A program made the translations under genes and the position numbers. DNA of 64,000 nucleotides, taken from the NCBI RefSeq assembly GCF_963855985.1, contig NW_026973570.1, positions 124,001 through 188,000 of the forward strand, written 5' to 3'. Below the pieces are notes generated by a model that was given only the letters and a program-made list of their open reading frames with translations, was not told the DNA's origin and searched no databases. This DNA is from Ostrinia nubilalis. Taxonomy: Eukaryota; Arthropoda; Insecta; Lepidoptera; Crambidae. Positions 19,799 to 32,008 of this stretch are shown one piece after another (the first letter of the stretch is position 1; each line of letters opens with the position of its first letter).

Positions 19799-22700
19799 AT
19801 GCCCCTAACCGGCGAGGATACCAGCAGTGATTTTGCTCATCAAGACAAGCAAAAATTGATAAATGTGAGAAGATACATCAAAGGCCGCATATCACTTGTG
19901 GAAAATGAGCTGGGGGACATTTCTACCGTAAAATCCACCGCCATGTTGGATGTTGCCGCCGAACGAATTAGCAGTCTTTTTACGAGATTGGAGGACGTCA
20001 ATCTCAATTTGGAATCGATGGATACTTCAGAGACCGCTGAGGGATCGAAAATCGAGTCAAGGTGTCAAAGAATACTAACTGACATTCGTGAACGTCGTGA
20101 GGCGCTGAAGCATCATTGTAACTCATCGGCGAGTGACTCCGGATCGACGCAAGAGCACAAGCATAAACCGAATCTTCCCAAGATATCGTTGCCCAAGTTC
20201 AATGGAAGTTATGGAGACTGGTTGTCGTTCAAGGATTTATACGTCACTATGGTACACGGAAATGAAGATTTAAGTCCCGTGCAGAAGTTATATTACTTGA
20301 AGTCGTGTTTGGTCGGCGAAGCTGCCTCTTTGGTTACGACTTTGGAATGTACGAACGAAAACTACGTGAAGGCATGGTCTGCGATTACATCAAGATATGA
20401 CAATAAGGTTCTTATAGCTAAATATCATTTGCAACACATTTTGTCTTTACATAAAGTCAATGGTAAATCTTATACACTAAGACAATTAACAAATGAATTT
20501 ATGCAGTATTATAACTCACTATTATCACTGAATATTTCAAACTTGCAAGATATTATTCTCATACATATTTTGTCAACAAAAATTGATTACAGTTCTTTGC
20601 GTGACTTTGAATTGCATAGAGATTCCAGTGATTTCCCTAGTTTGCAACAATTTCTTAACTTTATACAGCAGCGCTGCCAAGCATTAGATATGCTATGCCG
20701 TGATGAAGCAGTGAGCACTACAAAGGTCGTGCCTCCGGCAAAGAGCACTAGTCATGTGACTGTTGGCAGCGGCAGAAGTGCAAATGGTAAGTTATTTTCT
20801 TGTTTGTATTGCAACAAAAATCACTCAACTTACAAGTGTTTTAAATTCATTAAATTGAGTCCCAATGACAGACAGACATTTGTTAACAAAACTAATTTGT
20901 GTGTTGTTTGTTTATCAGATAAACATTGTACTAGCAATTGCACATCCAATATTGTCTGTAAAAAGTGTTTACAAAAGCATCATCACTTATTACATCTTGA
21001 TTCGCAGACATGTAATGAGACTTCTGCCCGTAGCTCTACTTCAAATGATTCTCACATCAATTCCCCGAGTAATGTTGTAATGACATCTTCAATAGTTACA
21101 CAAAATAGTACCTCTGTATGTCAAGTGTCCCTTCTGCCCACTGCAATAGTGAATGTGTGTGACAGTGATGGTAAGCGATATGACTGCACTGTGCTTTTGG
21201 ACATAGGTAGCCAAAAGAATTATATTAGTTCTGCGTTTGCTAATAAATTGTACTGTGTTAATTTTGAAGATGCTAGTCAAACTGTGGCCGGGGTGGGAGG
21301 TCATACTTGTAAAATAAAGCATAAAGTTGCACTATCAGTTTATTCTAACTGTTCTGATTTTAAATATTGTTCAGAATTTGGTGTGTTAGATTTTATTACT
21401 GATCCTTTACCAATGGTCAATGTGTCTAAAGAGGCACTGCCGTCTCTCATGCATTTGCATTTAGCTGACCCTAATTTCAATGTGTCTAAGGACATTGATA
21501 TGATTCTTGGTGTTTCATGTTTTGCAAAATGTCTTCGAGAAGGCAAGATCGATCTAGGTCCAAATATGCCCACATTAATAAATACTGAATTTGGTTGGGT
21601 ATTTTGTGGTGAATTGTCTGTGGTAGGTCAACATGTTTCAGGTTTAAAAAGCCAATGTCATTTGTCTGTCCTACATAACGACATTAAAAAATTTTGGCAA
21701 TTAGAAGAAATGCCTAATGATAATATGTTGTCATTTCAGGAGAAAAGGTGCGAACAGAGCTACCTTGATTCTGTGTCCAGGGATGAAGAAGGAAGGTATC
21801 ATGTCGATTTGCCAATAAACAAAGAACTTCTACCAAAACTAGGTAATTCTTACAATGTTGCTTTTCGTTGTCTTATGTCATTGGAGAAAAAATTCCAAAA
21901 TAATTCTGACTTTTTTAAGGCCTATAAAGCATTTATTAAGGAATTTCTTAAACTTGGCCATGCTCACTTTGTTCATATAAATCCACACAAAAGTGATGAA
22001 ATTGAATATTACATGCCTCATCATGCTGTCTTGAAGGAAAGTTCCTCTACTACCAAGCTTAGGATTGTATTCAATGTTTCTCAACCCACTTCTACGGGCT
22101 TGAGCTTAAATGATGTACTTCTTGTGGGTCCTGTTGTTCAACCTGACATGTTTACCATACTTCTGAGATTTCGTACCTATGTTTATGTTTTTGTGTCTGA
22201 TATAACTAAAATGTACAGGCAAATTCGAGTGAAACCTCAGTATCAAGCACTTCAGCGCATCCTGTGGAGAGATGATCCATCGCATGATATACAGTGTCTT
22301 CAGCTGGATACTGTTACATATGGAACAGCATCAGCCAGTTACCTTGCTAGTCTTGCTACACGGACATTGGTGAAATTGGTTGAGGATGAAGGTGATAATT
22401 TTCCATCTGCTTCTAAGGCATTACTTCAAAGTACCTTCGTTGATGACATTTTGCATGGCGAGAATGATCTTTCTTCTGCATTAAATACCATAAATGAGTT
22501 GCAAGAGTTGTTAGCTAAAGGAAGGTTTGAATTGCACAAATGGTACTCTAATAGCTCAATGTTAATGTCGCAATTTCCTCCTGAAAAACTTGAAAAATGT
22601 CATTTTTCCTTTGACAATAAAGAAGGTTCTTGTATTAAAACGCTAGGTTTGAAGTGGGAGCCAAACTCAGATAAATTTCAGGTCGAGGTACCTAAATATA

Positions 22701-23896
22701 CTTCCACTAGTCATACCAAAAGAAATATTTTGTCTGATATTGCTAAGGTCTATGATCCCTTGGGTTTTTTTGCTCCAGTTACAGTCTATGCTAAGTTGAT
22801 AATGCAAGATATCTGGAAGGCAAACGTTGACTGGGATTCTGAGGTGCCTGACGCTATTTTATCTAAATGGAAATTTTTTTGTGCCAATCTTGAATGCTTG
22901 AATGTCATTTCAGTGCCTCGTCTCATGGTTAATACTGACGCAGAGAGGGTTGAGCTTCATGGCTTCGCAGATAGTTCCACGAAGGCGTATGGCTGCGTCG
23001 TGTACATCCGCTGCAGTTGTCCTGAAAAAACTACAGGCCACTTAGTATGTGCGAAGACAAGAGTTGCTCCTCTCAAACCTGTCACTCTGCCTAAGTTAGA
23101 ACTTTGCGCTGCACTGTTGCTTGCTAAGCTTATGAGCACTGTTTCCAAGACTTTAAATATTAGTTCTGAGAACTCATTCTATTGGACTGACTCCATGATT
23201 ACCCTGTGTTGGATACAGAGTGATCCCGCTAGACGAGATGTTTTTGTATCGAATAGAGTTGGCCAAATACAAAATTTGTCTCCTAAAGACAATTGGTTTC
23301 ATGTAAAGTCTTCAGAGAACCCTGCTGACATGGCTTCACGTGGTTTGGAACCACAGGATCTTTCCAATTGCAAATTATGGTTTAATGGACCTAACTGGCT
23401 TTTTCAAAGTGACTCACCTTGGCTTCATTCACCTCAAGTGTTTTCTCAGGATGACTCAGTGGGTGTTGACACTTGTAATGACATGCCAAGTGTAGCACTA
23501 CCTACCTTTGAGGAGACTAAAAACGATTTTCTTGAATTATTTGAGAGATATTCGTCTTGGAGTCGATTGGTTAGAGTCATGGCTTATGTACGTCGATTTA
23601 TTAACAATATGAAAAATGCTAAATCTAAAATCACTGAATTTCTCACAAGTAAGGAGCTTAATCAAGCATCAAGTTGTATCATCAAATGCGTGCAGCATGC
23701 TCATTTTCAAAAAAATGCTAATGGTAATGTTTCCTCGGAACTTGGTTCTGGTTCTAAGTCTTTGAAGTTTTTAAACATATTTTCAGATGGCGAAGGAATG
23801 TTGCGCGTGGGTGGTCGCTTACGTTATACTGATATCCCTGTTGATCAAAAATTTCCATTGCTACTGCCAGCACGTTTCATGTCACTGACTTGTTGA
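19799..23896 (+). pseudogene. BEL/Pao gag-pol (gag, protease, RT, RNase H)
   Basis: 1,365 codons from the ATG at 19799 (the frame also opens at an upstream TTG). Gag-like DUF1759 region near residues 130-290 (LPKFNGSYGDW). Zinc-knuckle cluster at 334-405. Aspartic protease near 467 where the catalytic triplet reads D-I-G-S rather than the usual D-S/T-G. RT near 730-900 with the FVDD catalytic box at about 880. RNase H and A17-like part near 1050-1200 (FADSS, LPKLELCAA, WTDSM). The frame ends at TGA 23894-23896, and integrase continues one frame away because a T is missing around 23875-23878. Otherwise free of stops, in line with a young copy. Confidence 0.9.
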
Positions 23897-24611
23897 TTAG
23901 GTATGAGCATGAGAGGTTGTTGCATGCTGGAACGCAGACGACTTTGTCCAGTTTACGAAGATTTGTGTGGCCGCTAAACGCTCGAAATTCTGTGCGTCAT
24001 TTCATACACAAGTGTGTACGTTGTTACAGGTTTAAGGCAGAAACTGCTTCACAAATAATGGCTGACCTACCCAAATGTCGTATTACTCCTTCTCGACCCT
24101 TTCTGTTCACAGGCATAGATTTTGCTGGACCGCTGTCTGTCAAAGTTGCTCGTATAAGGAAACCTATTATAACTAAAGGTTATATTTGCCTTTTTGTGTG
24201 CTTGAGTACTAAAGCAATTCATATCGAACTAGTGTCGAATCTCACTACTAAGGAATTTCTAAATGCATTGCGTAGATTCATTTCTAGACGAGGTAAATGT
24301 GCTAAAATATTCAGTGATAATGGTACTACTTTTCATGGGGCAAAAAATGAGCTTCATGAGTTATTCAACATGTTTAAGAACGATTTTGAACAAGTTTCAA
24401 ATTATGTAATTTCAGAAGGTATTGAATGGCGGTTTATAATTCCTCATTCAGCTCATTGGGGCGGGTTATGGGAAAGCTCTGTAAAACTTGTAAAGCATCA
24501 TTTAAAGAGAGTGTTAGGACACACTGTACTTTGTTATGAACATTTGTATACTCTCTTAACTCAAATTGAAGCTATTGTAAACAGTCGACCAATAACTCCA
24601 TTGAGAGACTT
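23890..24611 (+). pseudogene. BEL/Pao integrase, N-terminal and core
   Basis: Continuation of pol after the one-base break. Zinc-binding HHCC region (about 23905-24035, H-E-R-LLHAG then CVRC), then the DDE core: GIDFAGPL (about 24118), FSDNGTTF (about 24316) and WGGLWESSVK (about 24470). Codons stay in frame up to 24611, where the gypsy LTR begins. The remaining C-terminus resumes at 28097. Confidence 0.9.
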
Positions 24612-25296
24612 TGTCACACTCCTAGTAGAGGAGAGGGAACAAAATAAAGAAAAGATAGACAGTAGGTTCTTAGGTTTAATAGATGGGTTCACAATAAACG
24701 ACCGAATGTGTGTAACTCAGTTCCGTCACTATCACTGTCCTGCAATTCCGTCGCGTAGCTCCAGGCGTAGGTGTCTTGACGTTGTATATGGCAGTAGGCC
24801 AGGCCAGGCAGAAATAAGGGGCTTGATAGACGTCCGGTACCGGGTAGATGGGCCCCGATAATTAACGGGGGATTCACAAGGTAAATAATTATTATGTACA
24901 ACACGTTTTAGGTAGCACGATAGCACGACAACAGATAGGTAGGCTCACGTAGCAATAATTAGAGGTACGCGTCTTAATCAGAACGCATCCAGCGGGCCAG
25001 TGGGCGCAGGCCGAGGAGCCGTGACCTTCGAGACACTTTCACTTTACGGCTGCGTGCGAGCGTATGTCGTAGTCAGTAACAATCTTTAGGCCATTTAGTT
25101 AAGTGTTTCAACTTTGTATTATTTTACTTGTTGTTAGTAGTAACTTAGAATTAAGACTTTTAGTTTAATTATTTTTCTATGTAAATAATAAATTGTACAT
25201 AACTACTTAGAATTAAGAATTTTATTATTTTAAGTTTCCGTACTATATTTAATAGTGAAACATTTTATTTTATGTAAAATAAAATAAAAGGTTACA
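24612..25296 (-). repeat. gypsy LTR (3' LTR in element orientation)
   Basis: 685 bp, TG...CA ends in both orientations, two substitutions against its partner. It truncates the BEL integrase frame at 24611. Confidence 0.93.
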
Positions 25297-25348
25297 TACC
25301 CCCCTTTTAAGATTAGGATTTTTCCTAGTAAAATCCGCTATACTTAGC

Positions 25349-27088
25349 TCAATGGAGCTTAAAGTCTTTAACATGCCACGCACCTAATTTATTACCTGAC
25401 ATGTCCTCAAGTTCATAAACAAGTTTAGAGTTTTTGTTTATAATGCGGCATTTTATAAATTTCGGGGCTAGTTTTTTTGAGAATTTATTGTCCTTATCAC
25501 TTTGGTAGAAAGTTCTCTTCCAGACAATGTCTCCAACATTAAAATCTATATTTTTACGTCTAAGATTATATGTAGTACAATTTCGAGAATGTGCTTTTAT
25601 GAGGGAAGCCTGTACTTTGTCGAAAGTTTTTCGCAAGCTGCCCAAATTTTCGGCGTAGGCATCACGAGGTGTAAAAACAATATGATCTGACAGATCTGCA
25701 TCGATATAGTGAGAGCCACAACTGACCAGTTCGCGACCAAAAACCAGAAAGGAGGGTGTATATCCAGTGACTTCGTTGACTGCGCTGTTTAAGGCAAACT
25801 GGATTTTTGGAATAAAGGTATCCCAAGATCTATGATCATTTTCAATGAATGTGGAAACTGCAGTCATTATTGTTTTATTGTAACGCTCTACAGAGTTTAC
25901 TTGAGGAGTATAGAGGGGAGTGTAGAAAACGTTTGGTATATTATTTCTATATGAGTTGTTGTAAAATGATGTACTAGGTTTAGGTTGATCATATCGTTTA
26001 TAGTTATTAGTTGTAGGTTCATTCTTGTTATTATTATTAGTATAGTTAGGTTTAGGTTTGTATGAGAATTCTGGAGCAATATTATTCGAGGATACTTTAG
26101 GTGGTTCTCGAAAATTTGAAAACCTGGAATTAACCCTTTCGTAATTTAGGCATATGGCTCTTAAATCTTCGATAGATTTAATATTAGAAGAAGGAGCAGC
26201 TGCCAAGGTATTGGCGTAACAAGGACGGATGTTGTGCAAAATAATTTCTAATTGCGTCTCTTCTGTAAGTGGTTTATTGAGACGAGAAAACATACCATGC
26301 ATTATGGATAAATAAATGGTGATATTTTCGTGTTCACCCTGAGTGCGTGTCCTGATTTCTTCCATAAATTTGTAATCGTAGTCACTACTGCTAAAGTCTT
26401 GCTTAAGGAGGGTGCGTAGTTCTGGCCATGAACTTACTTTATCCTTGTTATAGCGGAACCAATGTAATGCATCTCCGTCAAAAATTTCGTATGCCAATGA
26501 AAGTATTTTTTCAAATGAAATACCTCTGGAACAGACGAATTCTTCGACTTTTTGAATAAAAGCATGTACGCAGGTGTTTCCGTTGAATTTTAGCTTAGGG
26601 ATATCTGCTGTCAGACTTCGCTCACACGTGACCGCTATAGTGGTAGGTATCGAAGTGTCATTTGTAGAATTAGCGTTAGTTGCCTGTGTGCTGGATGATT
26701 TTAATGAAGAAAGTTATTTAAATTGAATATTGAAATTGGAGACACAAACTTTGTAAACATCATTAATCTCAGCTACATTTACAATTCTATTTATCCGGTG
26801 ATATAAGTGATTTAAAAGTGTTTCTGTTCTATTAAACAAGTTTTTATCAAATTTTGTTTTCAAATTAGCTAGATTATTTTGGGACTTAATAAGCGATTCT
26901 TTTACTTCTTTTAAGTCATCTGAAGCCGCCAAGTGAGATTCTAGAATGTCCTCAGGTGGCAAAAGTTGTGATAATTTAACTATTTCTTTGCGTAGCTCTT
27001 GGACAGACTCGCCACTGCTACCTCGGAGTTCTACTTCGTACTGTAGTTCAGCTTTTTGCAAGGATAGGAACTTTATAGGGTAAGACAT
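25349..27088 (-). pseudogene. gag: gag fused in frame to integrase C-terminus
   Basis: One reading frame of about 580 codons from the ATG ending at 27088 to a stop at 25349, interrupted by a single TAA (26714-26716). The N-terminal 124 residues look like a gag coiled coil. A capsid-type gag domain follows (WFRYNK, DALHW near 26465; continuing to about 26130), then an asparagine-rich linker. Near 25895-25885 the sequence passes without a frame change into the end of an integrase (ERYNKT, FALNSAVNEVTGYTPSFLVFGREL, then a chromodomain-less tail with GDIVWKR). Protease, RT, RNase H and the integrase core are gone. It could be copied only in trans; whether the fused protein has a role is unknown. 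Confidence 0.85.
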
Positions 27089-27411
27089 GTTTATAATTAT
27101 TTAGTAAATGTTGCAAAATAGTTCTAAGCACTACAATATTTATTTAAATTACTTATCTATGTTAACTAGTGTGCGGTAACAGTAATGTTTTATTTTAGGT
27201 TAAGAATGTAAATAATAATTTATTAAGACTGTAAATATTAAAAAGAACTGTGGTATTAAGAACTGTGGTAGTACCGCTCACTAGATACACTTAATTAGTA
27301 CAATCAGCCTTAAAATTAAAAGTTAAAGCCAGCACCAAAGAAAAGCTATTAATTGCTCGAAAACTAAATTAAACCACTCGGTCGTATATTATACCTATAG
27401 TTGGGCGCCAT

Positions 27412-28096
27412 TGTCACACTCCTAGTAGAGGAGAGGGAACAAAATAAAGAAAAGATAGACAGTAGGTTCTTAGGTTTAATAGATGGGTTCACAATAAACG
27501 ACCGAATGTGTGTAACTCAGTTCCGTCACTATCACTGTCCTGCAATTCCGTCGCGTAGCTCCAGGCGTAGGTGTCTTGACGTTGTATATGGCAGTAGGCC
27601 AGGCCAGGCAGAAATAAGGGGCTTGATAGACGTCCGGTACCGGGTAGATGGGCCCCGATAATTAACGGGGGATTCACAAGGTAAATAATTATTATGTACA
27701 ACACGTTTTAGGTAGCACGATAGCACGACAACAGATAGGTAGGCTCACGTAGCAATAATTAGAGGTACACGTCTTACTCAGAACGCATCCAGCGGGCCAG
27801 TGGGCGCAGGCCGAGGAGCCGTGACCTTCGAGACACTTTCACTTTACGGCTGCGTGCGAGCGTATGTCGTAGTCAGTAACAATCTTTAGGCCATTTAGTT
27901 AAGTGTTTCAACTTTGTATTATTTTACTTGTTGTTAGTAGTAACTTAGAATTAAGACTTTTAGTTTAATTATTTTTCTATGTAAATAATAAATTGTACAT
28001 AACTACTTAGAATTAAGAATTTTATTATTTTAAGTTTCCGTACTATATTTAATAGTGAAACATTTTATTTTATGTAAAATAAAATAAAAGGTTACA
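27412..28096 (-). repeat. gypsy LTR (5' LTR in element orientation)
   Basis: 685 bp partner of the copy at 24612, adjacent to the primer-binding site at 27400-27410. Confidence 0.93.
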
Positions 28097-28506
28097 ACTT
28101 GGATGGTGATGAGCAGTGTCTCACGCCAGCTCATTTTTTAATTGGGAGCAGTCTGACTTCGTTTCCAGAGGGTGATTTTGCAGAATTTCCTGATAATAGA
28201 TTGGATGTATATCAACAAATATGTAAGCTACGGCAAACCTTCTGGAAGCGTTGGAAGACTGACTATTTAAATACATTACAAATGAGGTATAAATGGTACA
28301 AAGAAAACCCAGATTTAATGTTAAATACTATTGTTTTATTAAAGGATGATAATCAGCCACCAATGTCTTGGCCATTGGGTCGTGTAGTTGAATTATATAA
28401 AGGTAAAGATAATCATATTCGAGCTGTTGTTGTAAAAACTAAAACTGGTTTGTATTCTCGACCTATTACAAAAATTGTACCATTGCCTATTGAGCAAAAT
28501 AATTAA
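28097..28506 (+). pseudogene. BEL/Pao integrase, C-terminal part
   Basis: Resumes after the nested element with the TSD 'actt' (28097-28100). Encodes LTPAHFLIGSSL and later RYKWYKENP and WPLGRVVELYKGKD, the DUF5641-like C-terminal domain usual in BEL/Pao polyproteins, to a stop at 28504-28506. Confidence 0.88.
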
Positions 28507-29022
28507 CTTAAGAACTGATAAATGTAATTTTATAATTACTGCCTAAACTGTAAAAGTTAAAAGGTTAATTATGTATTTGTTTAACTTTAATTATTAAAAA
28601 CATAGTTTGATTTGTTTCTACACTATGAGTGTATACTATCTTGTGTATTAACCCAAATATTGTATACATAATTACATTGTTATATTTTAAGGATTTACAA
28701 TAAGTAAAACTTGTTTTACTACTAGTATGTAACTGGTAGGCTATTATAGCTCGTAGGACACCTTATGATTGTGTACTTATGTATGATGCTAAGAGCTTGT
28801 ACTTATGTATGACGCCAAGAGCGCTTAGGTTTGTTGAACTTACTTACCTTAATTAATTTCTTTCTTGTTAAGTGCATTTCTTAACTAACTTAACTTACTT
28901 TCTTCTTGTTTGTAGGTGTATTTCATTGCTTAAGTATTATATTGCAAAATGTAAGCTGTAATGTTAATAACTTTAACTTCTTTTTTTGAAGATTGAAATG
29001 TAATTTCAATGGGGCGGGTGTA
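28507..29022 (+). other. BEL/Pao 3' untranslated region
   Basis: About 515 bases without a gene between the pol stop and the 3' LTR. A short repeat (acttatgtatgatgctaagagc / acttatgtatgacgccaagagc) occurs at about 28775 and 28800. It ends with the purine tract at 29011-29018. Confidence 0.75.
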
Positions 29023-29201
29023 TGGTAAAAATGTAATAACGATATCTGGCAACCCAGAAGCGTTGTATGCTCTATGGCCCCTCTCTATGGCCTCTTTTTC
29101 CTACCATTCAAGTGTGTGCACATGGTTGTAAATTATCTTCTCAATAAATAGAATATCACTGAAGTTAAGTGTCTTTTGTACCTGCCGCATCACTCTGTTC
29201 A
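29023..29201 (+). repeat. BEL/Pao 3' LTR
   Basis: 179 bp, identical by eye to the 5' LTR, followed by target-site duplication caaac. Confidence 0.93.
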
Positions 29202-29613
29202 CAAACCTCGAAGTTCCGGCACTCCTAGGTTTGACTAGTCAATCCTCAGGTCTGACTAGAAGTCTTAGTCAAAGCCCAAACATTTCGGCCTTTGACTAAA
29301 GAATGTTAGTCAAACCTAGGAGTAACTAATTTGGTTAGGCAAACGTCGAAACTCAATTTTATGAAATCGGGGTTTGACTAGTCAAACCTCAATATTAAGA
29401 ATTAGAATGTCTTACTTTGTTAGATTAGGTGTAATAAAACGATTTTTACTTTTGCCTTTGTATTGGGGCGCCGCTTATCCTACTTTAATATTATAAATTC
29501 TAAAGTTTGGATTTCCGGATGTCTGGATGGATGTTTGTTCTTTCACTTAAAACGGACTACTGAACGGATTTTGATGAAACTTTACAGTATTATTTTTTAT
29601 TACCCAGAATAAC

Positions 29614-31836
29614 GGTTCTATATTGGCTCACATAAAATTCTAAATCCTATTCTTTGTCTTACTACCGATTTGTGTTCATAATAATCTCTCTTCATAATTT
29701 TATTTTTCATACTTTTTTTATTCATACATTTTTATTACTACCATCGGAGCTCATAATAGTTAGTAATCATAATTTTTTTATCAATACTGTTACTACCAAG
29801 AAACATTTAAAATACATAATTTTTATTTTCAGATCTTTTTTCTTCATAAAATTCATTGATCATATTGTTTTAATTAATAATGTTGTTACTAAGAACATAC
29901 TTCAACTCATAATGTTGTTGTTCAGAATAATTTACTTTATAACAGACATACTCGTATCTTTAAAAAAATCATATATAATCTAATAGAGTAGATAAGCATG
30001 CAGAGCATGCAGCATGAAAGCAAGCATGCAGCATGCATTGGTATCTCCTCGTCTCCGGCGCTGCGGCGTCTTTCCGTTCTATACATAGCCAGAACGCAAG
30101 GGTGTGAAACTAATCGAGTATAGTTTGGAGATGACTTTTTTTACTAAGCTCCTCCAAACTATACACGACCAGTACGCATATGCTGCGTACTGCTCGCGTA
30201 TACTTTGTAGTGACTTAGGGCAAATATCTTACTCCAAAATATACATCGCCAGTACGCATACGGACTAATCACGTATGTATTGTAATAAGTGCGTGATTAC
30301 AATTTATACGCGAGTAGTTGCATGCTATTCATTTTGTCTTATTGACCTCTCTTTCTATTACATATTAATTAATATCTGCGTGTCTACTTTAAACATTGAA
30401 TCATCTTTCGACACGTATTCTGCCATAGAAAAGATATTTGTTTTGGGGCTGATATTTAATTTTCACCAATTCTCGAATAACTCTTAAATTAAGAATTATG
30501 TAGGTATGGAAATATGTCAAAATGATTTTGTTCTTGAGATAAAAGTTAATAAATAAAATAAATAATAAATAAATATCCTTAGACATTTTACACTGCGCTT
30601 CTAGTCCCAAACTAAGCAAAGCTTGTACATAATACTAAGTATTAAACATACATACTTAAATACTTTTTTTTTTGTAAATACATACTATACATAGAAAACA
30701 CCCAGTCCAATACAAACAAATATGTTCATGCACACAAATGTTTGTACTGTGCGGGAATCGAACCCGCTACCTCCGGAATAGTAGTCCGTTTCGAACCACT
30801 ACACCAAACGGCCGATAATACAAACCTAGCATTTAAAGTCTCGCATAATGTATTAATAATGCACGTTGAACTTTCTTCTCTCACTCTCTCTCATTTTAAA
30901 TGAATTTATGATTACACTAATAATTGTTATTTAATTTGAAATCTACCTAATCAATTTAATTTCAAAAACCACTTACAATAGTGTTAAAAATCTAGATTTA
31001 TTATAGATTCAGTAAAATAATAATATTTTATGTAATAATATCGAATAAATGCAATTTTAAATATAATTCCATATTTTACTAAATCAATATCAACTAAACA
31101 CACTCTAGTCAAGTGTAAGTGGTGTAGTAGAAACTAATCGAGTATAGTTTGGATATGACTTTTTTTACTAAGCTCTTCCAAACTATACACGATCAGTACG
31201 CAAAATTCGTGTATAGTTTGGAGTCACAGATTTACAAACGGGCACTACAAAATATACACGAGCAGTTTCCTATGGGTGCGTTCTGGCCATGTATAGAACG
31301 GAAAGACGCGGCGCTGCGGGATGTGCAGCCCTCCGCGCATCCGGCTTTTAAATTACACTCTAGGGGTAGGGCAGACAAGACTACGTGGAGTCGGTTTTGC
31401 AGCGATTCGTTTCTGTCACGTTAGTTTTGTGGCACAAAATATTGCTTGTTTTGGACCATTTCAAATTAATTTAATGTTAAAATACGATTTAATACGAATA
31501 TAGACATCATGATTTTCAATAATATGGATAAATACACTTATGAGTAATAAATTTATGAAAACAAATATTAGGATACATCACATTTATGAATATTATAGTT
31601 ATTTATTCGAATGATTATGAGTTTCGATCATTAGGTAGTATAGAAAAATATATGAAAACAAATATTAGTAAAAACTAAGTGTATGATTAGTGATATTATG
31701 AATATCAATGATTATGTTTTTAAATATGTAGGTTTTAATTTTTTTATGAAGAATGATCATTATGGTATCAAATTGTATGAGAAATATTTTCGGACCTCCA
31801 ATGATAGGAATTGAAAAGTTATGTAAGAAAATGCGC
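29614..31836. mobile_element. Hairpin-rich modular element with motif-cluster ends (copy 1)
   Basis: A 2.2-kb insertion in Helitron D with a 13-bp direct repeat tacccagaataac at 29601-29613 and 31837-31849. Its ends are imperfect inverted repeats (ACATAA...TCCTAT near 29630-29655 and complement near 31805-31825). From the left come a cluster of 'cataat' words (about 29640-29960), a GCATGC-rich array (29996-30045), a GC-rich block CCGGCGCTGCGG...TAGAACG, several hairpins (GTATAGTTTGGAG / CTCCAAACTATAC), a SINE insertion and a mirror block (31130-31400). A cluster of 'tatga' words closes it (31500-31830). No protein seen. Related to 62280-63595 in inverted orientation. Confidence 0.6.
30545..30816 (-). 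mobile_element. tRNA-derived SINE
   Basis: On the minus strand the head resembles a tRNA, with an A box (TGGTGTAGTGG, 30796-30806) and a B box (GGTTCGATTCC, 30754-30764), the internal RNA polymerase III promoter. It is followed by an unrelated body and an AT-rich (TTTA)n tail at 30545-30578. The tRNA part keeps the TPsiC loop but has a SINE body attached, so it is not a tRNA gene. Confidence 0.82.
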
Positions 31837-31949
31837 TACCCAGAATAACATATAGGCTATATGACGATCTGTGACAAACTAAATTTCACGCGGGTGAAGC
31901 CGCGGGCAAAAGCTAGTTTACTATAATATAACTGAAGGTATCTAAACTT

Positions 31950-32008
31950 ATTTCATCATCATCATCATCATCATTTCAGCCACAGGACGTCCACTGCTGA
32001 TGATGATT
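31950..32008 (-). pseudogene. RTE-like LINE 3' end, very short
   Basis: The plus strand shows (CAT)n (31953-31972) followed by TTTCAGCCACAGGACGTCCACTGC. Read on the minus strand it gives the QQWTSCG-like terminal codons and a (ATG)n tail, the same end type as at 3725 and 61440. Confidence 0.65.

Larger units (their letters stand above)
24612..28096 (-). mobile_element. Young internally deleted gypsy element in BEL integrase
   Basis: LTRs of 685 bp at 24612-25296 and 27412-28096 bound a 2.1-kb interior. On the plus strand each LTR begins TGTCACACTCC and ends GGTTACA. The TSD is actt (24608-24611, 28097-28100), four bases as usual for gypsy. I see only two LTR differences (24969 G versus 27769 A; 24977 A versus 27777 C). 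The minus strand carries a TGGCGCCCAAC primer site (27400-27410), matching the 3' end of a lysine tRNA, and a TTAAAAGGGGGG polypurine tract (25299-25310). The interior retains gag and the integrase C-terminus only. Confidence 0.95.
19488..29201 (+). mobile_element. BEL/Pao LTR retrotransposon, split by a nested gypsy
   Basis: LTRs of 179 bp at 19488-19666 and 29023-29201, identical by eye, start TGG and end TTCA. A 5-bp duplication, caaac, flanks the element (19483-19487, 29202-29206). A TGG-starting primer site follows the 5' LTR at 19667 and a GGGGCGGG purine tract (29011-29018) precedes the 3' LTR. The polyprotein has gag, protease, RT, RNase H and integrase in BEL order. A 3.5-kb gypsy insertion (24612-28100 with its duplication) and one lost base in pol inactivate it. 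Without the insertion it is about 6.2 kb. Confidence 0.95.
29478..31916 (+). mobile_element. Helitron D, with an inserted element
   Basis: 5' end at A|TCCTACTTTAATATTATAAA (29478) and 3' end with the lepidopteran CGCGGG...GCCGCGGGCAAAAGCTAG motif (CTAG at 31913-31916, then T). The short flanking parts (29478-29613 and 31837-31916) contain the usual ACGGATTTTGATGAAA and CCCAGAATAACATATAGGC phrases. Insertion between A and T is as expected. Everything between 29614 and 31836 is foreign. No Rep/helicase is encoded. Confidence 0.8.

Noticed and set aside
24689..24926. Frames inside the gypsy LTR, repeated at 27489
   Set aside because: They lie wholly in the LTR and exist twice because the LTR does.
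30740..30816. tRNA gene on the minus strand
   Set aside because: A and B boxes are good, but the head continues into a body and (TTTA)n tail typical of a SINE.
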